From contig CAKRRN010000002.1 of assembly GCA_934394435.1 (NCBI GenBank), positions 62,001 through 126,000 on the forward strand: 64,000 nucleotides of DNA, given 5' to 3'. Positions 36,777 to 46,738 of the stretch are shown here, one piece after another (positions within the stretch are counted from its first letter, which is position 1; each line of letters starts with the position of its first letter). The notes below the pieces were generated by a model that was not told where the DNA came from, did not search any database, and saw only the letters and a list, made by a program, of their open reading frames with translations. A program made the translations under genes and the position numbers. The stretch comes from an uncultured Bacteroidaceae bacterium. GTDB lineage: Bacteria; Bacteroidota; Bacteroidia; Bacteroidales; Bacteroidaceae.

Positions 36777-38015
36777 TTATTCGAACATGTTTTGAACTCT
36801 TTGTATTCCGTGCACTAAAGCGTCCACTTCTGCAGGGGTATTATAGAGTGCGAAACTAGCTCTGCAGGTGCCTTCAATACCCAGACGGTGCATTAGAGGT
36901 TCGGCACAGTGGTGCCCTGTACGTACTGCTATTCCCAGTCGGTCGAGCAATGTACCCATGTCAAGATGATGGATGTGACCAACCTGGAAGGATACCACTG
37001 CATCATGGCAGTCAGCATCCATTGGACCATATATGTGCATGCCTTTCACCTGTGACATTTGTTCTAAAGCATAACGGGTAAGTTCGCGTTCGTGTGCCTC
37101 TATCTGGCTCATGCCTAAGCTATTCACGTAGTCAATTGCCCGTGCCAACCCCGTAGAGGCAACGTAGTCAGGTGTACCAGCCTCAAATTTATAGGGTAGC
37201 TCATTATAAGTGGTATGTTCGAAAGATACATTTTTAATCATTTCCCCACCACCCATATAAGGAGGCATTTGTTCGAGCCATTTCTCTTTGCCATAAAGTA
37301 TGCCAATACCTGTAGGGCCGTAAATCTTATGTCCGCTGAAGGCAAAAAAGTCGCAGTCCATTTCGCTTACGTTGATGGGCATATGAGGAGTACTCTGTGC
37401 ACCATCCACCAGCACGGGCACATTGTGTGCGTGTGCCATACGGACTATTTCTGCCACAGGGTTTATTGTGCCGAGAACGTTGCTCACATGTGCTACACTT
37501 ACCAAACGCGTGCGTTTACTAAAGAGTGCTTCCAAACTGTCGAGACACAGATGGCCATCGTCAGTCATAGGAATGACGCGGATGCGAATCCCTTGTCTGT
37601 CTTGCAGTAATTGCCAGGGGACAATATTGCTATGGTGCTCCATCGCACTCACTATCACCTCGTCGCCTTCATGCATGAAAGCCTGACCGAAGCAAGTTGC
37701 CACAAGATTGATGCTCTCAGTAGTGCCACGTGTGAAAATAATCTCTGAACTGCTATGTGCGCCAATGAAGTGTTGCACTATCTCACGCGACTGCTCATGC
37801 AGGTCGGTTGCTTGCTGAGAGAGGAAGTGTACACCACGATGTACATTCGCATTTACGTTATAATACTCATCCACCATAGATTCCACTACAAGGCGTGGCT
37901 TTTGGGTGGTGGCGGCATTATCCAAATAGACAAGCGGATACTTTTCGTAGACCATTCTGCCCAGGATGGGAAAATCGGCGCGAATCTGTTCTATATCGTA
38001 CGGTTTTATTTGCAT
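36777..38015 (-). CDS. sufS: Cysteine desulfurase SufS
   Basis: This 412-residue PLP enzyme takes sulfur from cysteine for Fe-S cluster assembly. The PLP lysine is Lys230 in FFAFSGHKIYGPTG and the persulfide cysteine is Cys370 in RTGHHCAEPLMHRLG, the group II (SufS) arrangement. It overlaps the end of sufD by 10 bp. A SufE or SufU partner, which group II enzymes usually need, is not in the window. Confidence 0.95.
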   Translation of the reverse strand: MQIKPYDIEQIRADFPILGRMVYEKYPLVYLDNAATTQKPRLVVESMVDEYYNVNANVHRGVHFLSQQATDLHEQSREIVQHFIGAHSSSEIIFTRGTTESINLVATCFGQAFMHEGDEVIVSAMEHHSNIVPWQLLQDRQGIRIRVIPMTDDGHLCLDSLEALFSKRTRLVSVAHVSNVLGTINPVAEIVRMAHAHNVPVLVDGAQSTPHMPINVSEMDCDFFAFSGHKIYGPTGIGILYGKEKWLEQMPPYMGGGEMIKNVSFEHTTYNELPYKFEAGTPDYVASTGLARAIDYVNSLGMSQIEAHERELTRYALEQMSQVKGMHIYGPMDADCHDAVVSFQVGHIHHLDMGTLLDRLGIAVRTGHHCAEPLMHRLGIEGTCRASFALYNTPAEVDALVHGIQRVQNMFE

Positions 38016-39226
38016 AGCTTACATCCCTCACATTTCGACAGTTCACCACGTAGCCGTTTGTCAACTTGTACCTGTAGACGGTCACGAAGCGTTTCTTGTG
38101 GAATATTATCTATAACTTCTGTGATAAAAGCAGATTTGAGCAACAGACGTGCCTCATGTTCAGAAATACCGCGTTGACGCATGTAGAACAGGGCTGCGTC
38201 ATCAATCTGTCCAACGGTGCTACCATGGCTACACTTTACGTCATCTGCATATATCTCAAGCATAGGCTGTGTGTACATGCGAGCTGTCTTGGCAGAGCAT
38301 AGATTTGCATTCGTTTCCTGGCTGACGGTCTTTTGGGCATTGGAGCGTACAAGAATCCTTCCTGCAAAAGCTCCTACAGCGCTATCATCGAGCACATATT
38401 TGTATAGTTCACGACTGGTACAGTGTCCTACCTGATGGTCAATCAACGTGTTGTTGTCCACTCGTTGCATCTTGTCGGCAATCACACATCCATTCAGGGT
38501 TATTTCAGAGCCTTCGCCTTGCAACTGGACATCGAGCCTGTTGCGTGTATGCCCGTTGAATAAGGTAAGTGTGGTATGACTTACCTGGCAGTCTTTACCC
38601 TGACGAATAAAGACATTTGAATATCTGGTGCAGAGCAGATGAGTCTCCTCTATCTCGTAGATATTTAGGTGGCTTCCATCACCAGCAATCACCTCTATAA
38701 CCTGATTTGTCAAGAATCGATGTTGGTCATGGGCACGCTCGGTGATAACGATATCTGCTTGCGAACATTCGTCCATGACAATCAGCAGACGACGGTTTAC
38801 CATCACATTATCCACTGTTCCCTTGAGCAAGTGACTAATCTGGATTGGATTGTCAAGACGAGCATTTCGTGGAACATGGATAACAAGAGCATCCACCGAA
38901 AGCATAGTGTTTAAATTCACGACCGAATCATCTGTATCTGCCAAACTTCCATAATAGGCCGCCACTTGTTTGTCCGTCTGTGACAACTTACTACAGAATG
39001 GAATGTCAGTCATTTGCAATGGTGCAAGGCTGATACCGTAGTTGGGCGAAAAATCTGTCTGAACATCTGTGTATTTATAACGTTCCTGTTTGCTTGACGG
39101 AAATCCTTTGGCACAGAAATTCTCAAATGCCGAGTCGCGTACGGCATTCATAATGGGACAACTCCGTTCGGCAATTGTATTAGATGCCTCACGGTAAAAA
39201 TCTATATATTGTCTTTCTGAGTTCAC
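38006..39226 (-). CDS. sufD: Fe-S cluster assembly protein SufD
   Basis: This 406-residue scaffold protein is homologous to SufB and forms the SufBC2D complex. The beta-helix core ends in the shared motif MLEIYADDVKCSHGSTVGQID with DDAALFYMRQRGIS after it. The last residues (CEGCKLCK) carry three cysteines, an odd tail that could bind metal. It is linked by a 4 bp overlap to sufC and by a 10 bp overlap to sufS. Confidence 0.94.
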   Translation of the reverse strand: MNSERQYIDFYREASNTIAERSCPIMNAVRDSAFENFCAKGFPSSKQERYKYTDVQTDFSPNYGISLAPLQMTDIPFCSKLSQTDKQVAAYYGSLADTDDSVVNLNTMLSVDALVIHVPRNARLDNPIQISHLLKGTVDNVMVNRRLLIVMDECSQADIVITERAHDQHRFLTNQVIEVIAGDGSHLNIYEIEETHLLCTRYSNVFIRQGKDCQVSHTTLTLFNGHTRNRLDVQLQGEGSEITLNGCVIADKMQRVDNNTLIDHQVGHCTSRELYKYVLDDSAVGAFAGRILVRSNAQKTVSQETNANLCSAKTARMYTQPMLEIYADDVKCSHGSTVGQIDDAALFYMRQRGISEHEARLLLKSAFITEVIDNIPQETLRDRLQVQVDKRLRGELSKCEGCKLCK

Positions 39227-39975
39227 ACTCCTACCTCCTCCTTTATCCAGTCAAAACCACGATTCTCTATTTCAAGTGCTAACTCTGGTCCAGCGGTCTT
39301 TACGATGCGTCCATCAATAAGCACGTGTACGATGTCTGGTTTCAGGTAATCCAGCAAACGCTGGTAGTGAGTAATAACAATGGCACTGGACTGGGGGGTG
39401 CGAAGCTTGTTGAAACCTTCAGCCACGATGCGAAGAGCATCCACATCGAGACCAGAGTCAGTCTCGTCTAGTATGCTGAGCGTAGGCTCAAGCATGGCCA
39501 TTTGAAATATCTCGTTGCGTTTTTTCTCACCTCCAGAGAAGCCTTCGTTTACGCTTCGACTTGTAAGCTTGCTGTCCAGTTCTACAATTTTACGCTTCTC
39601 ACGCATAAGTTTAAGGAAGTCTCCAGCCGAGAGTTGCTCCTCGCCATGATACTTGCGTTTGGCGTTCAAAGCGGCACGCATGAAGTTGACCATACTTACT
39701 CCAGGTATCTCCACAGGTTGCTGAAAACTGAGAAAGATACCCTCATGAGCACGTTCCTCTGGTTTCAGAGTCAAAAGATCTTTTCCATTGTACGTAATAC
39801 TACCAGCAGTAACTTCGTAAGCAGGGTGTCCCACGATAACGTTGCTGAGCGTACTCTTGCCCGCTCCATTAAGTCCCATGATGGCATGTACCTCACCATC
39901 TTTGACAGTAAGGTTCACTCCCTTCAATATTTCCTTGCCATTGATGCTGGCATGTAGGTTCTCTATCTTTAGCAT
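39223..39975 (-). CDS. sufC: Fe-S assembly ATPase SufC
   Basis: This ABC-type ATPase has 250 residues when started at the ATG at 39975 (MLKIENLHAS), preceded by an AAGGAAG-like sequence. An upstream extension to 40038 is possible but not family-like. Lys40 in GLNGAGKST is the Walker A lysine; GFSGGEKKRNEIFQ is the signature and LSILDETDSGLD the Walker B. It powers the SufBC2D scaffold. A 79 bp gap separates it from sufB. Confidence 0.95.
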   Translation of the reverse strand: MLKIENLHASINGKEILKGVNLTVKDGEVHAIMGLNGAGKSTLSNVIVGHPAYEVTAGSITYNGKDLLTLKPEERAHEGIFLSFQQPVEIPGVSMVNFMRAALNAKRKYHGEEQLSAGDFLKLMREKRKIVELDSKLTSRSVNEGFSGGEKKRNEIFQMAMLEPTLSILDETDSGLDVDALRIVAEGFNKLRTPQSSAIVITHYQRLLDYLKPDIVHVLIDGRIVKTAGPELALEIENRGFDWIKEEVGV

Positions 39976-40054
39976 AAGAATTCTTGTTCTTCCTTTTACA
40001 AAACCTTGTCCATAGTATTGTTCAATCACTCTATCCAAAGAGAGTGTGAAATGC

Positions 40055-41500
40055 TTATCCTACCGACCCTTCGAGCGACACGCCCAGGAGTTTCTGGGCC
40101 TCCACAGCAAACTCCATGGGGAGCTTCTTGATGACCTCCTTGGCGTAACCGTTAACGATTAAACTTACAGCTTCTTCTGTGTCAATGCCACGCTGGTTAC
40201 AATAGAAGAGCTGGTCCTCTGATATCTTGCTGGTGGTAGCCTCATGTTCCACAATGGCTGTGTCATTGTGTACATCCATGTATGGGAATGTATGAGCTCC
40301 ACATTTGTCTCCCAACAAAAGCGAATCACAGCTACTATAGTTTCGCGCATTTTCGGCGGTTGAAGCTACCTTGACCAAACCTCGATACGCATTTTGGCTG
40401 TGACCGGCGCTGATACCTTTGCTGATAATGGTACTTTTCGTATTGCGTCCGATATGTATCATTTTGGTGCCTGTGTCTGCCTGCTGAAAGTTATTGGTCA
40501 CAGCCACACTATAGAACTCTGCTTGTGAGTCATCACCTTGGAGCACACAACTGGGATATTTCCATGTAATGGCACTTCCTGTTTCTACTTGAGTCCAGGA
40601 AAGCCGGCTACGCGCTCCACGCAAATGTCCACGCTTGGTTACGAGGTTAAGTACACCTCCTTGTCCGTTGGCATCGCCAGGATACCAATTCTGCACAGTG
40701 CTGTATTTGACTTCTGCATCCTGCATGACCACAATCTCCACAATAGCAGCGTGAAGCTGGTTCTCATCGCGCATAGGTGCGGTACAGCCTTCAAGGTAAC
40801 TGACGTAGGCGTTATCATCGCATACGATGAGCGTGCGCTCAAATTGTCCTGTACCACGGGCGTTGATGCGGAAGTATGTGCTCAACTCCATAGGGCAGCG
40901 AACACCCTTAGGAATGTATACGAAAGAGCCATCGCTAAATACAGCGGAATTGAGTGCGGCAAAGAAGTTATCCTTGTAAGACACCACAGATCCCAGATAC
41001 TGGCGTACCAGATCTGGATGATTTCTTACGGCCTCGCTGATGGAGCAAAAGATAATGCCCATCTGCTGCAGTTTGTCTCTGAATGTGGTTTTAACACTCA
41101 CAGAGTCCATTACTGCATCTACAGCCATACCGCTCAATGCCATACGTTCCTCAAGAGGAATGCCCAGTTTGTCAAAAGTCTTCACCAATTCAGGATCCAT
41201 CTCCTTCGCACCATCTGACGCTTTCTTTTGCGTAGGGTCTGCATAGTAGGAAATGTCTTGATAGTCTATCTTGGGCATGTGTAAATGTCCCCAGGTAGGT
41301 TCCTCAAGTGTCTGCCAGTATTGGAATGCTTTTAGGCGAAAATCAAGCAACCAGTCTGGCTCGCCTTTCTTTTTTGAAATAAGACGAACCACATCCTCTG
41401 ACAAACCTTTATCTATAATATCTGTTTGCACATTGGTGGTAAAGCCATAAGCATACTTCTTGGATGCCACCTCACGCACAAAACTGTTCTTGTCCTCCAT
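40055..41500 (-). CDS. sufB: Fe-S cluster scaffold SufB
   Basis: This 481-residue protein is the main scaffold of the SUF system. Family stretches include YIPKGVRCPMELSTYFRIN, GCTAPM, VQNWYPGD, AEFYSVAVTNNFQQADTGTK and the C-terminal CDSLLLGDKCGAHTFPYMDV followed by HEATTSKISEDQLFY. It lies 13 bp downstream of cvpA. Confidence 0.96.
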   Translation of the reverse strand: MEDKNSFVREVASKKYAYGFTTNVQTDIIDKGLSEDVVRLISKKKGEPDWLLDFRLKAFQYWQTLEEPTWGHLHMPKIDYQDISYYADPTQKKASDGAKEMDPELVKTFDKLGIPLEERMALSGMAVDAVMDSVSVKTTFRDKLQQMGIIFCSISEAVRNHPDLVRQYLGSVVSYKDNFFAALNSAVFSDGSFVYIPKGVRCPMELSTYFRINARGTGQFERTLIVCDDNAYVSYLEGCTAPMRDENQLHAAIVEIVVMQDAEVKYSTVQNWYPGDANGQGGVLNLVTKRGHLRGARSRLSWTQVETGSAITWKYPSCVLQGDDSQAEFYSVAVTNNFQQADTGTKMIHIGRNTKSTIISKGISAGHSQNAYRGLVKVASTAENARNYSSCDSLLLGDKCGAHTFPYMDVHNDTAIVEHEATTSKISEDQLFYCNQRGIDTEEAVSLIVNGYAKEVIKKLPMEFAVEAQKLLGVSLEGSVG

Positions 41501-41513
41501 CTAAATATTATCC

Positions 41514-41996
41514 TTATGACTGTTCACTATCGGAGTCTAACGCATTGTAAACCCAGACGGGTACTTCTCTCAGAATGGAGCAAAAACGTGAATGCTCCAT
41601 CGTCTGCTGCCCGATGACACCTATTGCTGACAGCATCCATACCATTGCACCCATAACAAATGCATACTTGAAGAAGCCTATTACCGCCCCACACATTTTA
41701 TTGAACGTACCTATGACAAATAGTTTGTCAAGTACTGTGGAAGTGATCTCACCCAGGATTCCCAACACAATAGGAACACCTATCCAGATGAGCACGAAAC
41801 AGACACCGTTTACTAATGTGGGGTGCTTGGACTCAGGAGCCAAAGAGGTCCCGAGCACCGAGCAGAAAGCCTTTGCCAGTAGGAACCCTATAAAGAGTCC
41901 CACAAGAGATACTGCCTGACGCACCATACCACGATGCCATCCTTTAAGTACGCCAAGCATCCATAGCACCACTATAATCCAATCCACCGCGAGCAT
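41514..41996 (-). CDS. cvpA: CvpA family membrane protein
   Basis: This 160-residue protein has four hydrophobic segments and the family opening WIIVVLWMLGVLKGWHRGMV followed by RQAVSLVGLFIG. In enterobacteria CvpA is tied to colicin V export and bile-salt or envelope tolerance; its molecular role is unclear. It sits between infB and sufB, a position seen in related genomes, and is probably co-transcribed with both. Confidence 0.85.
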   Translation of the reverse strand: MLAVDWIIVVLWMLGVLKGWHRGMVRQAVSLVGLFIGFLLAKAFCSVLGTSLAPESKHPTLVNGVCFVLIWIGVPIVLGILGEITSTVLDKLFVIGTFNKMCGAVIGFFKYAFVMGAMVWMLSAIGVIGQQTMEHSRFCSILREVPVWVYNALDSDSEQS

Positions 41997-42025
41997 TTAT
42001 GCACTCATCCTTTCTCTCTATCTTT

Positions 42026-44881
42026 TTACAGCTTTGCCTTAACTTCTATCTCTTGGAAGGTCTCGATAATATCTCCTTCGCGCAAGTCATTGTAATTCAC
42101 CAGAGATATGCCACATTCGAAGTTCGTGGTAACCTCCTTTACATCATCTTTGAAGCGCTTCAGAGCGTTGATGGCTCCTGTGAAGACCACAATACCATCG
42201 CGGATGACACGTGCCTTGTTGGAACGGCTGACCTTACCTTCTATCACGTAAGCACCTGCCACTGTGCCGACTTTACTGATGTGGTAAACCTGACGTACTT
42301 CCACCTGAGCTGTAACCTCTTCTTTAATCTCGGGAGAGAGCATGCCTTCCATAGCATCCTTCACTTCCTCGATTGCATCGTAGATCACGCTGTAGAGACG
42401 AATGTCAACGCCCATTTGGTCTGCCAACTTACGAGCTGCAGCAGAGGGACGCACCTGGAAACCGACGATAAAGCAGTTGTCTGCTGCAGCTGCCATGTTC
42501 ACATCGCTTTCGCTAATTTGACCCACAGCCTTGTAGATGACATTAACTTGTATCTTCTCTGTTGACAGTTTTATGAGTGAGTCACTCAAGGCCTCAATAG
42601 AACCGTCCACGTCACCCTTGACAATCAGATTCATCTCCTTGAAGTCACCTAAGGCGATACGACGACCCAGCTCGTTCAGGTCAAAGCGCTTCATGGTACG
42701 CAGTCCCTGTTCACGAGCCAGTTGCTCACGTTTGTTTGCTATTTCGCGTGCTTCCTGATCTGTGTCCATCACATGGAAGGTGTCACCAGCTTGTGGAGCG
42801 CCATTCAGTCCGAGTACGGTAGCTGCTTGAGCAGGACCGATCTCTTTTACACGCTGACCACGTTCGTTAAGCATGGCTTTTACACGACCGTAGTTAATGC
42901 CAGCCAGCATGATGTCTCCTACATGCAAGGTTCCATTACTTACCAGAACGGTTGCGACGTAACCACGTCCCTTATCCAAACTTGATTCAATGATAGAGCC
43001 TGTTGCTTTGCGATTAGGATTAGCCTTCAAGTCAAGCATCTCTGCTTCCAGAAGTACCTTTTCCAGAAGTTCCTTTACTCCAGTACCTTTCTTTGCGCTA
43101 ATGTCTTGGCTCTGATATTTACCACCCCATTCTTCTACAAGGAAGTTCATGGCAGCCAATCCTTCTTTGATTCTGTCAGGGTTAGCATTGGGCTTGTCAA
43201 CTTTGTTGATAGCAAAGACGATAGGCACGTTTGCGGCTGTGGCATGTGCGATGGCTTCTTTGGTCTGTGGCATAATGTCGTCATCAGCAGCAATGATGAT
43301 GATTGCAATATCCGTTACCTGTGCACCACGTGCACGCATAGCGGTGAATGCTTCATGACCAGGTGTATCCAAGAATGTCACATGGCGTCCGTCCTCTAAT
43401 GTCACATTGTAGGCTCCAATGTGCTGCGTAATGCCTCCTGCCTCTCCAGCAATAACATTTGTCTGGCGAATATAGTCGAGCAAGGAGGTCTTACCATGGT
43501 CAACATGTCCCATTACTGTTACGATAGGAGCACGAGGTACCAAGTCTTCTTCGTCATCTTCAATCTCGTTGACTGCTTCGCTCACCTCTGCACTCACGTA
43601 CTCGGTGGTGAATCCGAATTCCTCTGCAACGAGGTTGATGGTTTCTGCATCCATACGTTGGTTGATGCTGACCATGATGCCGATGCTCATGCAGGTGGCT
43701 ATCACTTGTGTGACGGGCACATTCATCATGGTTGCCAATTCGTTGGCAGTCACGAACTCTGTCAGCTTGAGCACTTTGCTCTCTGCTGCCTGTGCCTCCA
43801 TCTCATTCTCAACTCCTTGGCGTATGGCGTCACGCTTTTCGCGGCGATACTTTGCACCCTTGCCTACCTTATTGTTCTTGTTGGTCAGACGTGCCAAAGT
43901 CTCGCGTACCTGCTTTGCAACTTCCTCGTCACTCACTTCCACTGGTTGTGGAGCAGGAGCTGGCTTGCGCTGGTTCTTATTTTTGTTCTTGTTCTTTCCG
44001 CCACCATTTTGCTGGCCGTTATTTCCCTTGCGTTGTCCATTTTGGTCTTGCACTTGGTTGGCTACAGCATTTACATCCACACGTTCTTTGCCTACGCGCA
44101 CTCTCTTCTTGCGCTCTGCGTTTCCAGATGCATTCTGTCCATTTCCACCTTGATGGCTACGTTCGTCTCGTTCACGACGTTTCTCATCGCGACTCTTCTT
44201 GCGTGGACGTGTGCTTGAATTGATGGACGAAAGGTCTATCTTGCCCAGCACCTTGGGTGCGGAAAGTGTTGCAGTATTCAGTCTGTATGCTCCGTTCACT
44301 TCAGAGCCCATAGCGGCAGCCCTTGCTTCTGTACTCTGCTTGGCAGGTGTTTCTACCGTGGTGGCCGTTTCCACCTTTTCCTCTACGGGCGCTACCTTTT
44401 CTTTTGCTTCAGGCATGGGTTCTGGTGTAGGTTGGGCTGTAGCCTGCTGTTCCACCTTAGGTTGAGGTTGGGGTTGTGGCTGCTCAATAGTCTGGGTCTT
44501 TTTCCCCTCTTCCTTTTCTGCCTGTTGTTTTACTTTCTTCACAGGCAAACCGTCTTTCCCCAAGTCTATATGACCGACTACCTTATAGGTAGCTTTTGGC
44601 TTGGATGCTGATGCGGAAGTTTCTTCTGCCTGGCGTTTTTGTTTGGATGCCTCTTTGCGTTCCTTGGATTTCTCCTGTCTGGTCTGTATCAGCTGAGTTG
44701 CTTCCGAACGTAACCCTTTGTCCGAGCTAAATTCCTTTTGTAAGAGCTCGTACTGTTGTTCTGTTATCTTACAGTTAGGGCTGTTTTCCACATCCTCATA
44801 TCCTTTCTTTTTCAGAAAATCCACTGCTGTCTGCAGGCCGATATTGAATTCCTTTGTTACCTTATTTAATCTAACGCTCAT
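42026..44881 (-). CDS. infB: Translation initiation factor IF-2
   Basis: This 951-residue GTPase brings initiator tRNA to the ribosome. The N-terminus has an IF2_N domain (MSVRLNKVTKEFNIGLQTAV), then a low-complexity linker of about 250 residues rich in Lys, Glu, Pro and Gln with runs such as KNKNKNQRK. The G domain has GHVDHGKTSLLD, DTPGHEAF and NKVDKPNANPD, followed by domains II to IV. The linker is long, as is usual in Bacteroidota. It lies 48 bp after nusA. Confidence 0.97.
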   Translation of the reverse strand: MSVRLNKVTKEFNIGLQTAVDFLKKKGYEDVENSPNCKITEQQYELLQKEFSSDKGLRSEATQLIQTRQEKSKERKEASKQKRQAEETSASASKPKATYKVVGHIDLGKDGLPVKKVKQQAEKEEGKKTQTIEQPQPQPQPKVEQQATAQPTPEPMPEAKEKVAPVEEKVETATTVETPAKQSTEARAAAMGSEVNGAYRLNTATLSAPKVLGKIDLSSINSSTRPRKKSRDEKRRERDERSHQGGNGQNASGNAERKKRVRVGKERVDVNAVANQVQDQNGQRKGNNGQQNGGGKNKNKNKNQRKPAPAPQPVEVSDEEVAKQVRETLARLTNKNNKVGKGAKYRREKRDAIRQGVENEMEAQAAESKVLKLTEFVTANELATMMNVPVTQVIATCMSIGIMVSINQRMDAETINLVAEEFGFTTEYVSAEVSEAVNEIEDDEEDLVPRAPIVTVMGHVDHGKTSLLDYIRQTNVIAGEAGGITQHIGAYNVTLEDGRHVTFLDTPGHEAFTAMRARGAQVTDIAIIIIAADDDIMPQTKEAIAHATAANVPIVFAINKVDKPNANPDRIKEGLAAMNFLVEEWGGKYQSQDISAKKGTGVKELLEKVLLEAEMLDLKANPNRKATGSIIESSLDKGRGYVATVLVSNGTLHVGDIMLAGINYGRVKAMLNERGQRVKEIGPAQAATVLGLNGAPQAGDTFHVMDTDQEAREIANKREQLAREQGLRTMKRFDLNELGRRIALGDFKEMNLIVKGDVDGSIEALSDSLIKLSTEKIQVNVIYKAVGQISESDVNMAAAADNCFIVGFQVRPSAAARKLADQMGVDIRLYSVIYDAIEEVKDAMEGMLSPEIKEEVTAQVEVRQVYHISKVGTVAGAYVIEGKVSRSNKARVIRDGIVVFTGAINALKRFKDDVKEVTTNFECGISLVNYNDLREGDIIETFQEIEVKAKL

Positions 44882-44929
44882 TCTGTCTCCTTAATTCTAC
44901 TTTGCTTTGTTTCTCTCTGCGCTGTCTTC

Positions 44930-46183
44930 TCATTCAAACTCGGAGGCCAGAATTCTCAAAACCTCGTCTACGGTTTCCTCTTCCAAGTCTGCACGCTGTA
45001 TAATCATCTCGCGAGGGGCACCCAGCACGTCACGGGCAGTTGAAAAACCAATCTTCTTCAATTCATCTATAATCCAGGGTTCAATATCATCTTTGAACTC
45101 ATCCAGGCTCACATCGTCGTTGTCTGCATTATCTACTTCGCGGAACACATCTATCGTATATCCTGTCAGCATGCTTGCAAGTTTTATGTTCAAGCCGCCT
45201 TTACCTATTGCCAAAGAAACCTGGTCTGGATCCAAATATACCTCAGCCTTGTGTTCTTCTTCGTTCAGTACCACGCTGTTCACCGTAGCTGGTCCCAGAG
45301 CACGTGTTATCATCAGTTGTGGATTAGAAGTCCAGCAAACTACATCGATATTTTCACCACGCAATTCACGCACAATGCCGTGCACACGACTTCCTCTCAC
45401 ACCTACACAGGCGCCTACTGGGTCAATGCGGTCATCGTAACTCTCCACTGCCACTTTGGCGCGTTCGCCAGGGATGCGAGCCACCTTGTGGATAGTTATC
45501 AGGCCGTCTTGAATTTCTGGCACTTCAGCCTCAAGCATTCTTTGTAAGAAAGCGGGGTCTGTACGACTTAGGATGATGCGGGGAGTGCCATTGGAGTTGT
45601 CTACACGAGAGATGACAGCACGAGCCGTTTCTCCTTTGTGGAAGAAATCTCCTGGAATCTGCTCTGTACGAGGCAGCAACAGTTCGTTGTTCTCATCGTC
45701 AATGAGTAAGGTCTCGCGTTTCCAAGTCTGATAGACTTCAGCGGTTACTACCTCACCGATGCGGTCTTTATATTGATTGTACAGGGTATCATGCTCCAGC
45801 TCAAGAATACGGCTTGCCAATGTCTGACGAAGAGTCAGAATGGCACGTCGTCCAAAGTCGGAGAACTTCACCAGCTGGCTTACTTCTTCGCCCACCTCAT
45901 AGTCAGGCTCTACAGAGCGTGCTTCGGTAAGAGAAATCTCCAGATTGGGGTCCTTAACCTCACCGTCAGGAACAACCTTACGGTTTCGGTAGATTTCGAA
46001 ATCGCCCTTATCAGGGTTTACAATCACGTCATAATTCTCATCCGAACCATGAATCTTGGCTATCACGCTGCGGAAGCATTCCTCCAATACGCTCACCAAT
46101 GTGGCTCTGTCAATGTTTTTGGTCTCTTTAAACTCTGCAAAGGAGTCTATGAGATTCACTGTTTCAGAAGTCTTTGTTGCCAT
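44930..46183 (-). CDS. nusA: Transcription termination/antitermination factor NusA
   Basis: This 417-residue RNA-polymerase-binding protein has an N-terminal domain (about 1-130), an S1 domain (about 135-200, GEVVTAEVYQTW), and two KH domains (about 205-350, RIDPVGACVGVRGSRVHGIV and SLAIGKGGLNIKLASMLTGY). A C-terminal helical part holds one acidic repeat. It is 12 bp downstream of rimP. Confidence 0.96.
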   Translation of the reverse strand: MATKTSETVNLIDSFAEFKETKNIDRATLVSVLEECFRSVIAKIHGSDENYDVIVNPDKGDFEIYRNRKVVPDGEVKDPNLEISLTEARSVEPDYEVGEEVSQLVKFSDFGRRAILTLRQTLASRILELEHDTLYNQYKDRIGEVVTAEVYQTWKRETLLIDDENNELLLPRTEQIPGDFFHKGETARAVISRVDNSNGTPRIILSRTDPAFLQRMLEAEVPEIQDGLITIHKVARIPGERAKVAVESYDDRIDPVGACVGVRGSRVHGIVRELRGENIDVVCWTSNPQLMITRALGPATVNSVVLNEEEHKAEVYLDPDQVSLAIGKGGLNIKLASMLTGYTIDVFREVDNADNDDVSLDEFKDDIEPWIIDELKKIGFSTARDVLGAPREMIIQRADLEEETVDEVLRILASEFE

Positions 46184-46195
46184 TATGTTATTTTC

Positions 46196-46663
46196 TTATT
46201 TTACTTTTATCAGATACTTGGTAAATGCCACTTCATCAAAATTGAAATGTCTGTCCACCAATTTGTTCACGGGGCGTTTGCGTCCCTCTTCTTTCACTTT
46301 TTCCATTGCCTCGATAGTGAATCCTGTCTCATCAACGTCTTTTAGTTGCCCACGCCATTTGTGTCCATCCAAAGTCTGTGTCTCAACATCGTGGCCCACA
46401 TGTATTTCGTATTGACGCTTCACGCGAAATGGTTGTCCCAGTCCTGCACTACCGACCTCCAGTTCATAGTCTTCTTCTTCCCGGCTTATTTGTGATTCGA
46501 TATAGCGACTCAAGTCTGCACAATCCTCAATCCATACACCTTCTGCGTGGTCTATCTCCACAGATATCCTGTCATCTGCGCTGACATCCAAGTCTACCAG
46601 GAAGTAGTCTTTACCTTCCAGCCATTCTTCAACAGCTTTTTGAACTGCAATTTTGTTAATCAT
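46196..46663 (-). CDS. rimP: Ribosome maturation factor RimP
   Basis: This 155-residue protein is needed for maturation of the 30S subunit. Typical segments are LVDLDVSADDRISVEID, CADLSRYIESQI and YELEVGSAGLGQPF. The start is placed at the ATG at 46663 (MINKIAVQ). A longer frame reaching 46768 would cross the promoter and leader hairpin and is rejected. It heads the rimP-nusA-infB-cvpA-suf operon. Confidence 0.93.
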   Translation of the reverse strand: MINKIAVQKAVEEWLEGKDYFLVDLDVSADDRISVEIDHAEGVWIEDCADLSRYIESQISREEEDYELEVGSAGLGQPFRVKRQYEIHVGHDVETQTLDGHKWRGQLKDVDETGFTIEAMEKVKEEGRKRPVNKLVDRHFNFDEVAFTKYLIKVK

Positions 46664-46689
46664 GTATTCTCTGTATATATACTGTGTAT

Positions 46690-46722
46690 AAAGAAAAGTG
46701 AGGAACTTGTCAAGCCCCTCAC
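46690..46722 (-). terminator. Terminator-like hairpin in rimP leader, candidate attenuator
   Basis: On the minus strand GTGAGGGGCTT (46722-46712) pairs with AAGTTCCTCAC (46708-46698), 11 pairs including two G-U, around a GAC loop. TTTTCTTT (46697-46690) follows directly. It begins about 10 nt after the predicted start of the rimP transcript and ends 26 nt before the rimP ATG, so it could stop or throttle the operon. It could also simply end GH78 read-through. Confidence 0.6.
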
Positions 46723-46738
46723 ATTCACCTTTCAGCGA

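Noticed and set aside
40538..41218. 226-codon rightward open frame inside sufB
   Set aside because: Antisense to sufB; no protein family features.
43421..44218. 265-codon rightward open frame inside infB
   Set aside because: Antisense to the conserved IF-2 gene and rich in Cys, Leu and His without any family pattern.
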